Source: Porites lobata (Eukaryota > Cnidaria > Anthozoa > Scleractinia > Poritidae). Taken from it: a DNA stretch of 64,000 bases. Location of the stretch: NCBI GenBank assembly GCA_942486035.1, contig CALNXK010000171.1:237001-301000 (forward strand), read 5' to 3'. Both the position numbers and the translations under genes were made by a program. Below are positions 11,184 to 24,118 of this stretch, one piece after another. The first letter of the stretch is position 1, and the number at the start of each line of letters is the position of its first letter. The notes below the pieces were generated by a model that searched no databases, was not told the origin of the DNA, and was given only the letters and a program-made list of their open reading frames with translations.

Positions 11184-14100
11184 ATGTCAGTTAACGGCAT
11201 CTTAAACGCATTTTGTATTGCATCAGGAATTTTGTTCGCGTCAAAGCTATGTTCGTCGGTTGCCGGTGTCGTTTCGGACGAAGACTGTTTATCACGAGGA
11301 CGGAACTGTACTTGGTGCTTAAGCGATGGAAACTGTGGGTTTTGCGATCGATGCGGAGATCATTGTCATAAACCAGGGGCGATTCATTCACTGGAAAACT
11401 GTACGAACTGTGCGTCTTGTATTCCGGGAAACCTCGCTGGATCAAAAAATAAAGGACATGAATGTCGCGCGGAATGGTGAGTATTTTACAGCATAACAAA
11501 CGGACGAGTCTCCCTTCGCTTGGCTTCTAGATCAAGATAAATAAAGTTACCCTCATGCCCCATATCTATTTCACGCGGTACTAGAATGTCGTTTATGGGC
11601 TTTTTTATAGTCATTGCAAATGAAATATCATGATGTTATTGACAAGCTTTCGTATGAAAAGATGGCGTGTTCTTTTCACAATAAGGCCTTTCGCCTTTAC
11701 CCGTCAATGTGCGATTTTTAAATTGTCCTCCAGAAGTTAAAAGATAATTTTAGAGCTCTCTCTTTCACAATTTTTAAGTAACATTCCTTTAGCTCCGAAA
11801 AAAAGGCTGCTTCAGTTTAGTCAGTTTACATGACCGATTTTGTATCGGTTTTGACAGACATTTATCAACAAAGGCAATTCGATTTACTATCGTTATATTT
11901 CATTGCTGCGAGAGTTCATCTCAACAAACCCGTCGTCCCTTGTTGATTTTTTTTTATGAAAATAACTTTGTGTAATTATTCAAAATTGGAAGGTTTCATT
12001 TTCGCCCGTCTTTCAAGGAAGGGAAATTATTATTATCATGAACGTCATGATTTCATTGAAAAGGGAAATTATACTGAAAAACCTTCGTTCAAAAGGAGAG
12101 GCCCCAGTCTGCATTATCGCGGACACCTCCCCCACTGGGCAGAATAAATTGTTGCTTCACTCCAGATGATTTGTGGGTACTCTAGTCTTTTTAAAAAAAT
12201 TCTCGAGAGGATATGAAATGGTTTAAAATGGAAGTACTTTTCATGGGTTGGAGCTCATCACCCATTTGGTTTTAATTGAAGAGACTGGGGCATTGTAATT
12301 ATGAATTGATTGGTAATATTTCTGAAGATTAATGTGCCGCCATCTTATAACTGCACAAGAAAGTGTTTTATTACCTCTTGCAAATATTGGGGGGCTAGGT
12401 TTGGGTGGTAAACACAGGAACAATCACATGGCAGACGCGGATATAGGATGAATAGTGCCGAAGGCACAAGCTTCTAGGGGGGTCTGGGGGAAATTTTTCG
12501 GATTTTAACTCCCTAAACCCTTTACTGAATTTCTGAGTTGCGGTAGACTAGTTTGTTAGTATGACAGCGACAAGTCGGATTTTCTTGCTGAAAGGACCGA
12601 GAGCCTGAGCTTACTACCCTATCCCCCTTGCTAATTTCCACCAATCAGAATTGTTAATACTTTTAACCAGGTATTATTACGAAAAATGTCCTGAAGTTGT
12701 CAGCGAACAGAAGACAGTATACGTGGAAATAGCTCTTTATCTTATAAATCTCCATTCAGTGGATCTGAAGGCTGGAACCTTTCATGCAGACTTCTATCTG
12801 TACTTCAAAGGTATGTAAAAAACGTTATTGTAGAAGGCCCATGGTTTGGCCATCTTCCTGTTTTTCACTTTTAATTGTTGAGAGGTGCCTCCTAGGCTTA
12901 TAAAAATGACATACTGTAAACCGTTGCTTACAAGCACTGAGGAAGCTCTCCGGGGCGCTTTAGCGGGAGGGCGGGAAAAGGAAGGAGAGCTTGCAACTAC
13001 GTCTCTGGAATTTGAATTCCGCTTCCAATTCCCTGTGGCTCCCCTTCGACTGAGCTGTCAAATTTCCACCAATCAGCACGAAGCGGAAAAGAGCGCGAAA
13101 AACACGGGCCAAGCGTTATGACGTCATTACTAATGCCATCTCCGCCAATCAGCATTTCGCATGGACTTTTTCGATGCAGAATCAAATTCTAGAGACGTGC
13201 AAGCTGTACCTCCTTTTCCCGCCCCGCTGCCAGAGTACCCCGCAGGGCTTGCTCGCAGGTTCGCAGGCTACCTGACTGGTTTGTGAGCTAGGAACTGTGC
13301 TTCTATTCAATAGGTTTTGGAAAGTTATCAGGCCTTCCGAGAAACGAGAAACAAAACATTGCGGACTTACATATTTTTGAGTCAACTTAACGTGATCACT
13401 TATCACTTTTGAATTAGTACGTTTGTCATAACCAGTAACGGTCAGTTTTTAAAATGTATGTTAACCAGCATACGAAACTCCAAATCCAACTTTACAGTGT
13501 CTGGATATTCGATCGAATGAAACGCTTCTTGTGTCAGTCTTATCTATCGCATTAGCATACTACCTATCAGATATTCGCAACATGTAATAACGCCCAGCAG
13601 ATATCTTTCCAAGATATCCAGAGGTTATCTGACGCTTGACTCTTTTTTTAGTTCCTGAAGGACAGACCATGTATACAAAACAAAAATGTCATGATGGCCT
13701 TAAAGGAGCTTGCTTTGAACTGGTTAATGCTGCAGGACAAGCAGAGGTTAGCAAATCAACTAAAAAGTAACTCACTATCAGTAAAAGACAGTTAGCACTT
13801 GCCCAAGTCGACGACAAAATTTATTGAGACCTCTCCCCCATCCCTTCACACAAATTTGGGTTGTTTGATTTGTTCCTACGGGCAGCCTGAACGCGTCAAA
13901 ACATTATTTAAAGGGATCGAGGGGAGGAAAACCTTCACCTACCCTTTTGGAGTAGGCAGTGACAGCAAAGAGCGAACTGTCTCAACTAATTTTGTCTCCA
14001 ATTACTCATTAGCGTTTCAGTAAACGATATAGGTGTTATTCGTAACGCAACCTTAGATCACCGCTCATTGACATGACTTTTTTTGCAAAAACGGTTTTAT

Positions 14101-17100
14101 CTGGCTGATTACAAAAATTTTCGTAGCTTTGAACTTATAAACAAGCTCCCCTTAAGTGTCAAGAGGGTGGGAGATGGGATGAAGTTCTGGCTACCAAAAA
14201 AGGCCTTTTTTAATCTTTCTGTAATATTTCTAACTGCAGTTAAATATTGCAACTCATTATCATCTATGTTCGTCTAGGTATCCAGTCACGAGGGCAAATA
14301 TTTTAGAGTGAAATCAGCTTTTAACTTTGCAGCAGATCTTCAAGACTATCCGTAAGTGGGGCGATTAAAATGTGCTGTTTCTGTTTTTCAAAACCTACAC
14401 CGTAATTTTTAGGGAGTTATTATAACTCCAAAAATGGAGTAAAAATTTTAGGTACAGGATAACCCCATTTTTGGGGTTATTTTAACTCCTAATTTAACTC
14501 CGAATTTGGGGTCATTTTTACTCCTGAAAAAGAGTTCTTTTTACTCCCAGTCTGGAGTTCAGATTACTCCGAAATGGGGTTACTTGTACTCCTTACATGG
14601 GTTGTTTTTACTCTTTTTGGAGTTAATTTAACTCTGAAAGTGGAGTAAAAATTTTAGGTACAGGATAACTCCTTTTTTGGGGTTGTTTTAACTCCTCAAT
14701 ATCTGGGGTCTCTTTTACTCCTGAAAAAGAGTTCTTTAAACTCCTTTTTGGAGTTAAAATAACTCCACGAAAAATAACTCCACTGTCAGGAGTTAAATTA
14801 GCCCCACTAGAGGAGTTATTATAACTCCGTGAAAATTACAGTGTATGTTGGACAAACAAAGTTCTGAATTTTTCATTTTATTTTTTCGTAGATATGATAA
14901 CCAGACCTTGAAAATTGTCATTCAAGACATGGAAATGACAGCAAAAGAACTCAGATGGAAAGTAATGAAGGTAAAACTTGAGTTCACGAAGTTGTACAAA
15001 ATGTTCGCCCCTCTGTCTCTACTCCAAACTGCGTCTCCGGTATTAAACTTTATTGTTTCCAGTTGTTCAAAATACTTAGACTAACAAAGTCATATCTCTC
15101 CTAGCAATACATCTAAAAATTAATTACATTGACCAGGGATCTCAGGAAGCTGTCTTCAGCCTTTCTGGGGAGATCCCCTCTAGTACAGAAACAGGCGCAG
15201 GACGCATAATGCGACGACCGCAACAAGACACAAGACAGTCCTACTGGGTGTGGGGATTTTAAGAAGGGAAACAAAAAGCCGTTTCCATTTAGTAGGGGGT
15301 GGCCCGAAATTAAGAACGAAGTGAAAAAAGAAACGGCCCCTCTATCTGGAACATGCAAGGCTCAAACACGTGTCCGAAATGTTACGCGGATCAGAATAAA
15401 AACGGAAAAATTTACGCACTATTTGTCAAGACGAATTGAACTAGCATCTTTCGGTATCTGAGACAGAGAGCTTAGCAAGTACAATAATTCTTCCCTCCTT
15501 AATTTCTACACCACGCCAACTGAAAGGAACACGCATAACTGGCCAAGACGGAGAGAATTTCTCTGAAATGAAAACTGCCAATGTTCCACTCTTAGACCGG
15601 CCTCACATATGTCAAATTAGACTTTCTCAAAGTTCTTCGCTTCTCGTTTCCAGTCCCGGTAGTAGGCCCCGACGCTCCTCCTCTCTCGCTCGCTTTGCCA
15701 CCGAAAACATAAAAAATTTCTAACTCGCGCTTGAGCACGAGAAAAGTTTTCAGCTCGACTTGTGGGCAAGTCTAGGGTCAAATTAAAACGGGAAAGAATC
15801 CGAGAAAGAAATAAAACAACTGTACTGAATGCTTCCGTTTGATTTCAGCCTGCTGACTTCAGTGATTTTAAGTTCCGCGGAGGAGTGTCTCCAACACTTA
15901 ACTACACAGGATGGCTGTTCGATACCAATTCTTGGTCACAAATGGTTTATGAAAGGTACGCGAACATACAGCAAAAGTTCATGAGGGCTCTACTCTCAAG
16001 TTTGATTTCCTCCATGTAGTCGTGTGAATCACTTCTATTCTGTTGGACAATTGCATCATTCGAAAGGTTCTGAGGATTAAATGCTTACATTGCTGGAACA
16101 TTGTTCCAACAGTTACAACGCTGTTCCAACATTGTTACCATAAAAATCATCCCTTGCTAATCGTCAAGTGCGGACATCACCTTAAAATATACAATAACTT
16201 TCGTTCCTCCGTACGTAACAGATGAGGCTAACTCTCACACCATTTACTCATTTCAGATATAACCCATTTTTGGACCAGGGTGTGTCACGTTACGAGTTTC
16301 TCTTTCACATGAGGAGACACAAACGAGCAGCATTTTTCAAGATATTTTTACCTCCGTTGTTCATAGCGCTAGTGGTAAGTACAAGTCAACGGAAAATAGG
16401 CCTTTTGCATTGGTTGATCAAGTGATCAACTTTCGGTAAAAACGAAACGGGGCAATTGTAAACATTTACACGTGCGCTGTTTGGCGCGTGGGGCACGTGC
16501 AAGTTTGAAAACAAATGCATGCAATTACTCGCTTGTGCGTTATAAATAAAACGAATAGAAAAACATACGCGTATCTTAATAGAAAAATTTACAAGGCGGA
16601 TAATCATGGAATTAATGAGATTTTTCCTTTTTTTGTCAAGAATAACTTTTTTCATTTATAGTTCACTTATTCCGGATTAACTTTCTATTTTATACGTAAC
16701 CCCTTTCTCTTTGAAGGTATGTTTTTCATTTTCTATTCCACCGAATGACGCCTCCATGAGACTTTGGATTGATGGGTGAGTCTTGATTTCATTTTTATTG
16801 TACGTTATATTCCTAATGACTGGTTATAAAGACATAATCGTTTTCGCAGCGTGGGCTTGAATCGTCTCCGTCGAAATAAAAATGGAGGGGTTTTTTTTGT
16901 AAAATCGCATTACGTAGGGACCCCGCAAATCTTGTTGTTATTGTTGTTGCTTTTGTTAGACTATATGAAGATCACTTTACTGACAGACATCATGTAGTCA
17001 TTTGCAAGGGTTAATTGTTTGAAAATATTTATCGGTCTGTTCTTTTGGTTTTCAGTTCGCTATTAGTTTCTGCCGTTATGTTCCATGCAAGTGTTAGTGA

Positions 17101-19966
17101 ACAAACTCCAGATACGCCGGTGAGTCTTGCCGTTTGACTTGTACAGCGTACCAACCTAGCTTGTCAGCTTAGCTAGAAATCTATAGTACATGAAGATTAT
17201 CCGCTTACGAATCTAGCTGTGGCTGGTAATATTCAATCATTTTCGCATCCATAAAAAAATAGGTCATATTGCTACACTGTATTCTAAACGCTCCCTTTTT
17301 ATTTAATCTTTTTTGCAGGAGTTAACATTAGCTGATCGATTCATGGTTGGAGTTTATAGTTTTATCTTCGCATCGTTTATAGTGACAATAGTTATGTTGA
17401 GACTTCAACGAGAAAACTATTATTACTTGGCAGATATTTTTTATAGCTACACAGAATGGCTGGTAAGCTGAAGTTATTTTCTTTCCCTTGGAAGCGTATT
17501 AACACTTTTGGCTCTGTTTGTGGTTGTATGTGTGTTGTTTTTTCGTTTACCGTTTTCTTTTAACTTTTCATCTGTAAAATTAATGCTACACAACTACGCA
17601 ACTCTTCTACTCTCAGTAATTGACATTCAGGTCAAGGAAATTTTGCGACCCTGTTCGACCCGCCGGTCTAGACCTCGCGCTATACATTCATAACATATCA
17701 AATGTTGAGAGAATATTGAGAGAAAAGGGCCATTACACATAGCGCATTTTGCCTGAAATAAGACTCGACTAAGCCCAGACACGTCTTATCTATGAAGAGC
17801 CCATAACATCTGTTCTTACGGAAGACGAAGACGACTTTGTATAAACGACCTTTAGCTTCTGCTTTATCTTATGTCTGTTTTGTTGTTTTCCAGGTTTGGT
17901 TCACAGCACCTACATTCTTTTTCTTCCTTTACTACATGAACTTATCTCTGTACCACGTGTTATTGTATGAACTACTAGCAGCTTTTTTGTCCCTCACACT
18001 AAACAAATTTTTTTCCCGCCTCAAGTAAGTACAGAAACTGCAAGGCCAGGGGAATGGATACAAGCTTTCGGCGCAACGGGTTTTGGGATCGTTTGGTGGA
18101 CACGCGTTCGTTCTGATTGGTTAATTGTTTCCTTGAATACCATCGACCAATCATAACTAACTTTTGTCCACCCAAATGATTTAAGGAATCACTGCACTCA
18201 AAGCTTGTACCCATTCCCCTTATAATCTCAGTGGGGAACACGGCAGAGGACAAAGAGGATAGTAAGCACGTGACTCTGCCTAGTCTCCTGTTCTTTGCAC
18301 CCGGTGCAAATTGACACTGGATTGGCCATGGTCATGCTTTCCCGCGTATTTTCGCCCCAGGCCGTAGACATGTGCGTGTTTTTCCCGCGCTTATCCTCTC
18401 TTGTTTTCCCGCTTGGCAAGAGTTCACCATGTGATTGTTATTCGGTTACTGGAACAATTTAAAAATGATACTTTCTCTTCAAAGGAAGAATATCAAAAAC
18501 GCTGAATCCTCATAAAATCCTTAAATAATTCGAGGAAAACCACCACTCAATTGAACTCCGTTATAAACATGCAAGAAAACCTGGTGAACCTTGCAGTTGA
18601 ATCCAAAGAGGATTCTCGTCTACGTTTTAATGCTTCATAAAAGCTGTGCGATAACTGGTTAGGCAATGCTTTTTCATGTAGACATGTCCCAATTAAGTAA
18701 TGATGGGTAACCCAGTCTTTCTCTAAAAAACATAGTATTCTTGAAAGTACAGGTTTAGCCTTGTATTTCAAGAGAATCCCCTTGTTACAAAAGCGAGCTA
18801 GTTGAGAACTCGGAAACGGCCTATTTGTACACTGCAGTATTAATCTAGAGAATTTTCCGGCAATGATCTGTTGCTAAAATTGACTAAATCTATTGCTTAT
18901 GTCGATTTTTCCAGATCTCGTTTATTTAGGCTTCTCAAGTTTGACAGATTAGCTGATACAAGTTGTAAATCGCCTTTGGACGAAACAGTGGCTTGTAATT
19001 CGCGAAACGATGGTTACTTTCAACTAACGCAAGATGAAGTGAGTAAAAAATAGTATTTAAACTTCTATCAATAAATATCAAGTTATTGTCAGCAGTTTAA
19101 CTACTAACAATGTTCAAACCAAATTCAAAGAAAAAAATCTACCAAATTAGCCTGAGAAAACTCGCCGACATTTCGCGACGCGACCACTGGTTTCCCTGTG
19201 AAATGACGTCTAAGAAACGAGCGTAGAAATCATCCCCATACTGATGACGTGTCACTACCCAGATATGGGTGGTGCTTCTAATTGGCTAAAAATTTTCTTC
19301 AACCAATCAGAAGCACTACCCAGATCTAGGTAGTGACGCGTCATCAGTATGGAACTTCTGAGCTCGCTTCTCAGGCGTCATTTGGCGGGGAAACCACTGG
19401 TAGCGTCGCCAAATGTCGGCTGTTTTGTCAGGCTACTACCAAATTTAAGTGTGCACAAAAAAAAAAAGACAGATGAAAAACAAATGGTACCATGTGAAAG
19501 TACTGCTGAACACTTTTCTTTTAAAAGGCCACAATGCCGTCCACGGAATCCAAAGACAGAACAACGTCTTGTATAGCGATACTCATGCTAACATCAACTA
19601 TTGATATTACATGAAATATACTAACCAGAAGCGCACTGGCGTTGCTTTCTGGATTTTCTTGGCATAAGCTAAAGCTAAAAAAGAAAAATTTTTTTAGAAC
19701 GTGTGCAATTTTCACAATTCTAGTTTTTTTCCTCTCGAGTCTTGTTGCAAATACATAGTTGACGTAGTAAAGATAATCTATATTTACTTATTTCATAATG
19801 TTTAGCTGTGACCAAATAACTGATTATTCATCCAATTATTGATTCACAGGAGACAGAGCTTTCCTTGCGATCTGCTGCATGCAAACCGTGTTTCCCTGGC
19901 AACCGCGATAACTCTTGCGAGACACCTTGTCCAAAACAACAACCCACACCAAACAAGAAAGCATAG
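11184..19966 (+). CDS. Pentameric ligand-gated ion channel homologue without Cys-loop cysteines, Cys-rich N-terminus (13 exons, 514 aa)
   Basis: Exons: 11184-11476, 12671-12810, 13652-13746, 14278-14351, 14892-14970, 15849-15955, 16257-16374, 16717-16775, 17056-17119, 17319-17462, 17894-18024, 18915-19038 and 19850-19966. I chose the ATG at 11184 over 11076 because it opens a typical signal peptide (residues 1 to about 28). Residues about 30-97 hold 11 cysteines, possibly PSI-like. A beta-rich extracellular region follows, with YPYDNQ near residue 200 where channels have FPFDxQ. Four hydrophobic blocks follow: about 285-310 (KIFLPPLFIAL), 318-338, 349-373 (GVYSFIFASFIV) and 392-430. The conserved disulphide pair of animal Cys-loop receptors is absent; the arrangement recalls prokaryotic-type channels. 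A cytoplasmic tail with a few late cysteines ends the protein. Ligand and ion selectivity are unknown. The family call rests on motif order and topology, not on a search. Confidence 0.72.
12930..13271. mobile_element. Probable MITE with palindromic, promoter-like sequence
   Basis: The right end TTCGCAGGCTA matches the TAGCCTG family, and GGGCGGGAAAAGG on the left mirrors CCTTTTCCCGCCC on the right. CCAATCAG appears twice inside. No matching 9-mer was found at the left edge, so the left boundary is approximate. Confidence 0.45.
14398..14843. mobile_element. TA-flanked element made of GGAGTTA/TAACTCC units
   Basis: Ends CACCGTAATTTTTA and AAAATTACAGTG are inverted repeats bounded by TA dinucleotides (14396-14397, 14844-14845), as in Tc1/mariner-type insertions. 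The body is a chain of short palindromic units such as GGAGTTATTATAACTCC. A block beginning GGAGTAAAAATTTTAGGTAC occurs twice, near 14434 and 14642, so the element carries an internal duplication of about 208 bp. Confidence 0.75.
19148..19435. mobile_element. 288-bp MITE with 9-bp target duplication (channel gene intron 12)
   Basis: It starts TAGCCTGAGAAAACTCGCCG and ends with the near-complement CGGCTGTTTTGTCAGGCTA; similarity continues about 35 bp inward. CTACCAAAT is exactly duplicated at 19139-19147 and 19436-19444. An inner hairpin pairs TACTGATGACG...CACTACCCAGA with its mirror around GATGACGCGTCA. Confidence 0.9.
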
Positions 19967-21400
19967 GACTGGACTACTGCGTATGGACAAAAGATTTAAC
20001 CTCTCCTGTCGGGGAATTCTCAAAGACAAAACCCTGATTTCACTATCTAACTCGAATTTCCAAATTTAAAAAACACGGATTCTTGTATACCTATTCCTAT
20101 GTTTTAGATAATTGAAACTGGTCAAACTACAATTCTACTGCTGTTGTCTGTTTCATTTTAATTCTTCACTTTAGAAACGAGAAAGAAACTGGGACGAGTA
20201 ACCTTACGCAAAGACGTCTGGGAAAGGGGAAAAAATTGGCCAATAGCTGACCGTTAATAGCTGACCGGCGTGTTCCCAATAATTATCCCAGAAACAATTG
20301 CGGGACGCTTGTAGGCTACAGTTTCCACCGCGTTTTTGAAGAGGTGAATGGGAGTGTAGATTGAGCCGCATACTTGAATTTTAACCCTTTTATGCACTCG
20401 ATTATCTTGACACGACCTTGAGCACTGACAAACACTATGCTTCAGTGATGCAAATTGTCAAAAAAAAAAGCCAGAGTTTAAATCATACCCCTTGAATTAA
20501 GGAAATGGTGTTCTGTAATAGACGAAGAGTAGGAAAAGAAAAGGGCGGCATCAATACTAGGCTCAGTCTCCAATTTGCGGGCTGGCTTCTGATTGGTCAG
20601 TTTTAACAGTAGCTAAGCCCGTGCGCCCAGCCGTCGGGTGGGAATATCGCGGGCGCATCGAGACACCCAAGACTGGAGACATCAAAACAGGATCTCCCTC
20701 CATTTCCTCTCCCCCAGGCCCCTCTCGGCTCGCTTTGCTCACCGACTCTCTTTTTTCCCAGCTCGGCTTGGGAGCCTGTTCGCAAGTTAATTGGGATGGA
20801 GTCATACAGTGGGCGTAACTCTGCAATGATCAAATAGCACCAATTGGCATGTGCTTTGTGCAGCAGCACGTAACCTGTTGTGTTATAACGGAGATCAGCC
20901 TTCTAACGTAGTAACTCGAAAAATCGTGGACAAAGTTTCCTGCACCTTTTCGACAGTTTTCTACAAATTTCTGAAAACATTGATGGGTTCCATATGATAC
21001 AAAACCAATCAAAATCCTGCATGCTTTGGAGGAGGGTTTTTATGAAATTTTTTCAAATACACAACTTCCCCCTCATACATCTTGAATTCTGAATGGTCAG
21101 TAATACAATATTTGGATGCCACCAAAGTTGTAAAATGTTTTGTAGAAATTCGCAACTTGAATCTGACGTTTGCCGTTTGCCGTTTGCCGTATATGTGAAG
21201 TTTAAACTCTCTAATATCGAGCTTCATTTCCTGGAAAACCTAACGACAGTGACACGAGACTAAAAGACTTGGAGAAGAATTTGACTAAGACTCCGAACTT
21301 GCGGTTACAAAACTAGAGTTGAATCGAAGTGAACAAAATCGATAGAGTTCTGCGCTCTAGTATTAGGCAAGTAAGACAGCCTTTTCCCCTTTTAATAGCA
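19967..21400. other. Convergent spacer between the channel gene and the secreted-protein gene
   Basis: This contains the 3' UTR of the channel gene and spacer. Around 20560-20815 there is GC-richer sequence with CCAATTTGCGGG at one end and GAGCCTGTTCGCAAG at the other, which looks like a decayed TAGCCTG-type element. I see no coding signal. Confidence 0.4.
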
Positions 21401-21406
21401 TTTATT
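21401..21406 (-). other. Poly(A) signal of the secreted-protein gene
   Basis: AATAAA on the minus strand, 176 bases past the stop at 21582. It supports the view that the exon really ends there, although the stop overlaps a sequence (CAGGTAAAT) that resembles a splice donor. Confidence 0.65.
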
Positions 21407-21581
21407 GACAACATATAGTTAACTTGACAATAATAATGATTACCTACATTCAAGTTTATATTCTATCCCCTCAGTTCCTGACAGTACTGTTTTGTCCCAG
21501 AAAGTAAAACATATTTCGTTTAGTTGAACTCAACTGCTAAATTTGATTAGTTTAACAGCGAGAAAGATCCATATTCTCAAT

Positions 21582-24118
21582 TTACCTGATAAGCATACGC
21601 TGGCATTGTCGAAGGTTATCAAAATTGATGTGACCCCAGAACGCTGAGGAATTGTCAACCAAACGAAACTGGGCGTTTTTACCCAGATATGTCGCGATGT
21701 TCCATGTTTTCTCTGTCATTTTATCGATGCACGATTTAGGTGTCTCCTCCAGAACCACTTGTCCATCAATAAGAAGCTGAGCGTGAACCGGAGTATCAGC
21801 CTCAACGCAACCTGCACCAATCAGGAACTTGAGGTATTTTGCATAAAGCAGAAAACTGGGTGACGTCATTGTGCCTTGAGGACCTTCACCTTGCATTCCG
21901 CCAGCCGGATAGTTGGGACCGGGCCGATTCTCGAAGGTACCAATCCAATAATCCCCTTGGTGGTTGGAATGTCGGCCCTCCTCTCTTGCGTGAGGGTTAT
22001 CACCGTATGTTGGCTGATTATTGAATGCATCTCCGGTCAAATTCCACGTTGATAAATCTTGGTCTTCGAAGTCATATACAACGTGACAGTCTTAATTGTG
22101 GGAACAAAAGATACAAATCACCAATTACTTCGTTTGAGAACGAGATGATAAATTGAGCTAAAAGAATAATTTCTTTGCTACTAACCAGGAACTAGTGGAG
22201 AACGTTCTCACTGTGAGATTAGAGTGAGGGTGATAACGTTGATTTTATGTTGAGATCTTTTGAGGTCGAGTATGGTCAATTTCTACTACGGAAGACCAAA
22301 GAAAGTGCAATCGCATGAGTCTATCCTGGATGCAGTAGGAGCATCGAAAAATAAAGCATGAACAACGCTCTTGGCTGAGAATCAATATATGATACTATGT
22401 TGTTAGGATCCGTCAAAAACACTTTACAATAGACCACTCCCCATTATATAATTTGAAAAATCTGTAAAGGAACCAGGCTTTAATCTACTTTCTTATATTT
22501 TTTTAAAGCAATCATTATGCCAGTATATTCCTTTATTGTCTCCTTAATTGAGATGCTTTTCATTTTAAAAATTCGCATTTGGAATTTTTTAGTACACTAC
22601 ACGTATCCCATTCTGATGTTGGTCTAACATAATTATTCAGAAGCTCAAGAACAACAAGTGATGTAGAGTGTTTTCACTGACGTGGTCAGCATCTTTGCTA
22701 ATTTATTGGAACAAAGGAAAGTTTTTACATAAGAAAAGAGTTCAACTCCCACCGGACTGGTTTGGAACACCAACATGGCGCCTTTTCATTGTTTTGGAAC
22801 ACCAATATGGCCGCCGTGACGTCACGTGAAAACGCTCTATAGAACTGGGCATTAATCTACCTGAACGTAACACAGTCGTCGGCTCAAGTGTCGGCTCGGC
22901 AGTCGTCGGCACAGTCGTCGGGTTAGCCGTCGTCTCAGGTTTCGGGCAGCAGCATCTCGTGTTTCTCTTCCAGCAAGAGAACTTGTCACAGCACCCTTCA
23001 GTTCCGGGTGGGCAGGGTTTACCTATTTTGATACACTTAGCCCCTTCGTTGAGTCTCACACAGGAATTGCGTATGCCTGTAAAAGTAAATTGGTAACTTA
23101 TACCTCCCACATACAATTTGGAGGAAGGAACCTGGGTGGGGGTTGGTGAGTAGTGGATTGGGTTGTTATATGTTACCTATATTTTTCTTCGGTTTTTTAC
23201 CACTCTTCTAGGAGAAAGAACCCACTACTTCAGTTATTTATTACTCATGTCACCTTTTGGTAAATGTCTGTGATTAAATTTTCCTAACTGACATGACTGA
23301 TTCTCATCCATTTGTTTCTATTTTTCCGTTGAAATAGCTCATTTAATTTTTTTCAAGACGAGTGTTGCTAAAATTTCAGATAAACATCGCGCAAAGAACC
23401 GATTTTGGGAGACGCCCAATTTTGAGCAAAGAATCCGCACTGATTAAATTTGACAAAAAAGAGTAGATGAATGAATATTTTATCAGTGACTGTAAATCTT
23501 GATAGGGGATTGTCTTCATTTACTTGAATCTTTTTTTTCTTCCTCCTCAAATTAAACTTATTGGAATATACTAGGAAGTAGTTAACGTCACCATGCCACG
23601 TCAGATCTGACGAGAATATATTACCTTGCTCTCAATGGACATGAAAACGTCTTTTAGAAAATTAAACATGCTATGTTGTGATTCTGACTATTTATGGCTG
23701 AAACTCATTTGAGTGGCCGAGCCGCGACAACGAGGCCAATACTCGTCGAAGGAGTCGGAAGACAAATTCCACCAACGCAGGAGGTTTATGCCATCTTAAA
23801 TACCCCTGAGAACGGCCAATTTCAGTATCTTTCCACCGATGAATTTCCAATTCACATGAGCGCTAGCTTTTCGACTTTTCGAGCTATTGAGGTAATGAAA
23901 TAGCTAAAGAATTATATTAGTTTTAGCTGCATTTCTTGCAATTTAAAAACACAACTGAACTTCAAAATTTCCCTGTGGAAGTAGCCTCTAGACCTTTGAG
24001 TAAGATCACCTTTACGCCATCTTCGGATGGCAAGATCCTCAGCTTTCAACCCTGCTTCCCAGTCCGTAGCATAACCCACAGCTAGGATACTAAGAGCCAC
24101 AATACCCAACAGATTCAT
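21582..24118 (-). CDS. Secreted protein: signal peptide, cystine-knot-like module, Thr/Pro linker, jelly-roll-like domain (3 exons, 277 aa)
   Basis: Exons on the minus strand: 24118-24010, 23076-22861 and 22090-21582; phase 1 at both junctions. Residues 1-17 are a signal peptide, followed by a short charged stretch ending RRWRKG that could be cleaved as a propeptide. Residues 42-80 hold nine cysteines in the order C-x8-C-x6-C-x6-CC-x4-C-x6-CCC, reminiscent of inhibitor cystine knots. A linker of repeated TTVPTT/EPT follows. Residues about 109-277 read like the beta-sandwich found beside glycoside hydrolase family 32 enzymes (VYDFEDQDLSTW, GTMTSPSFLL, FLIGAGC, WDNSSAFWGHINFD-like). The second domain probably binds a ligand such as a glycan. 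Function is not known. The cysteine module could serve in a matrix, an antimicrobial or a venom-type role; nothing here decides that. Confidence 0.75.

Noticed and set aside
23694..23903. A 69-residue protein on the plus strand
   Set aside because: It lies in intron 1 of the secreted-protein gene on the other strand, without recognisable domain or splice context.
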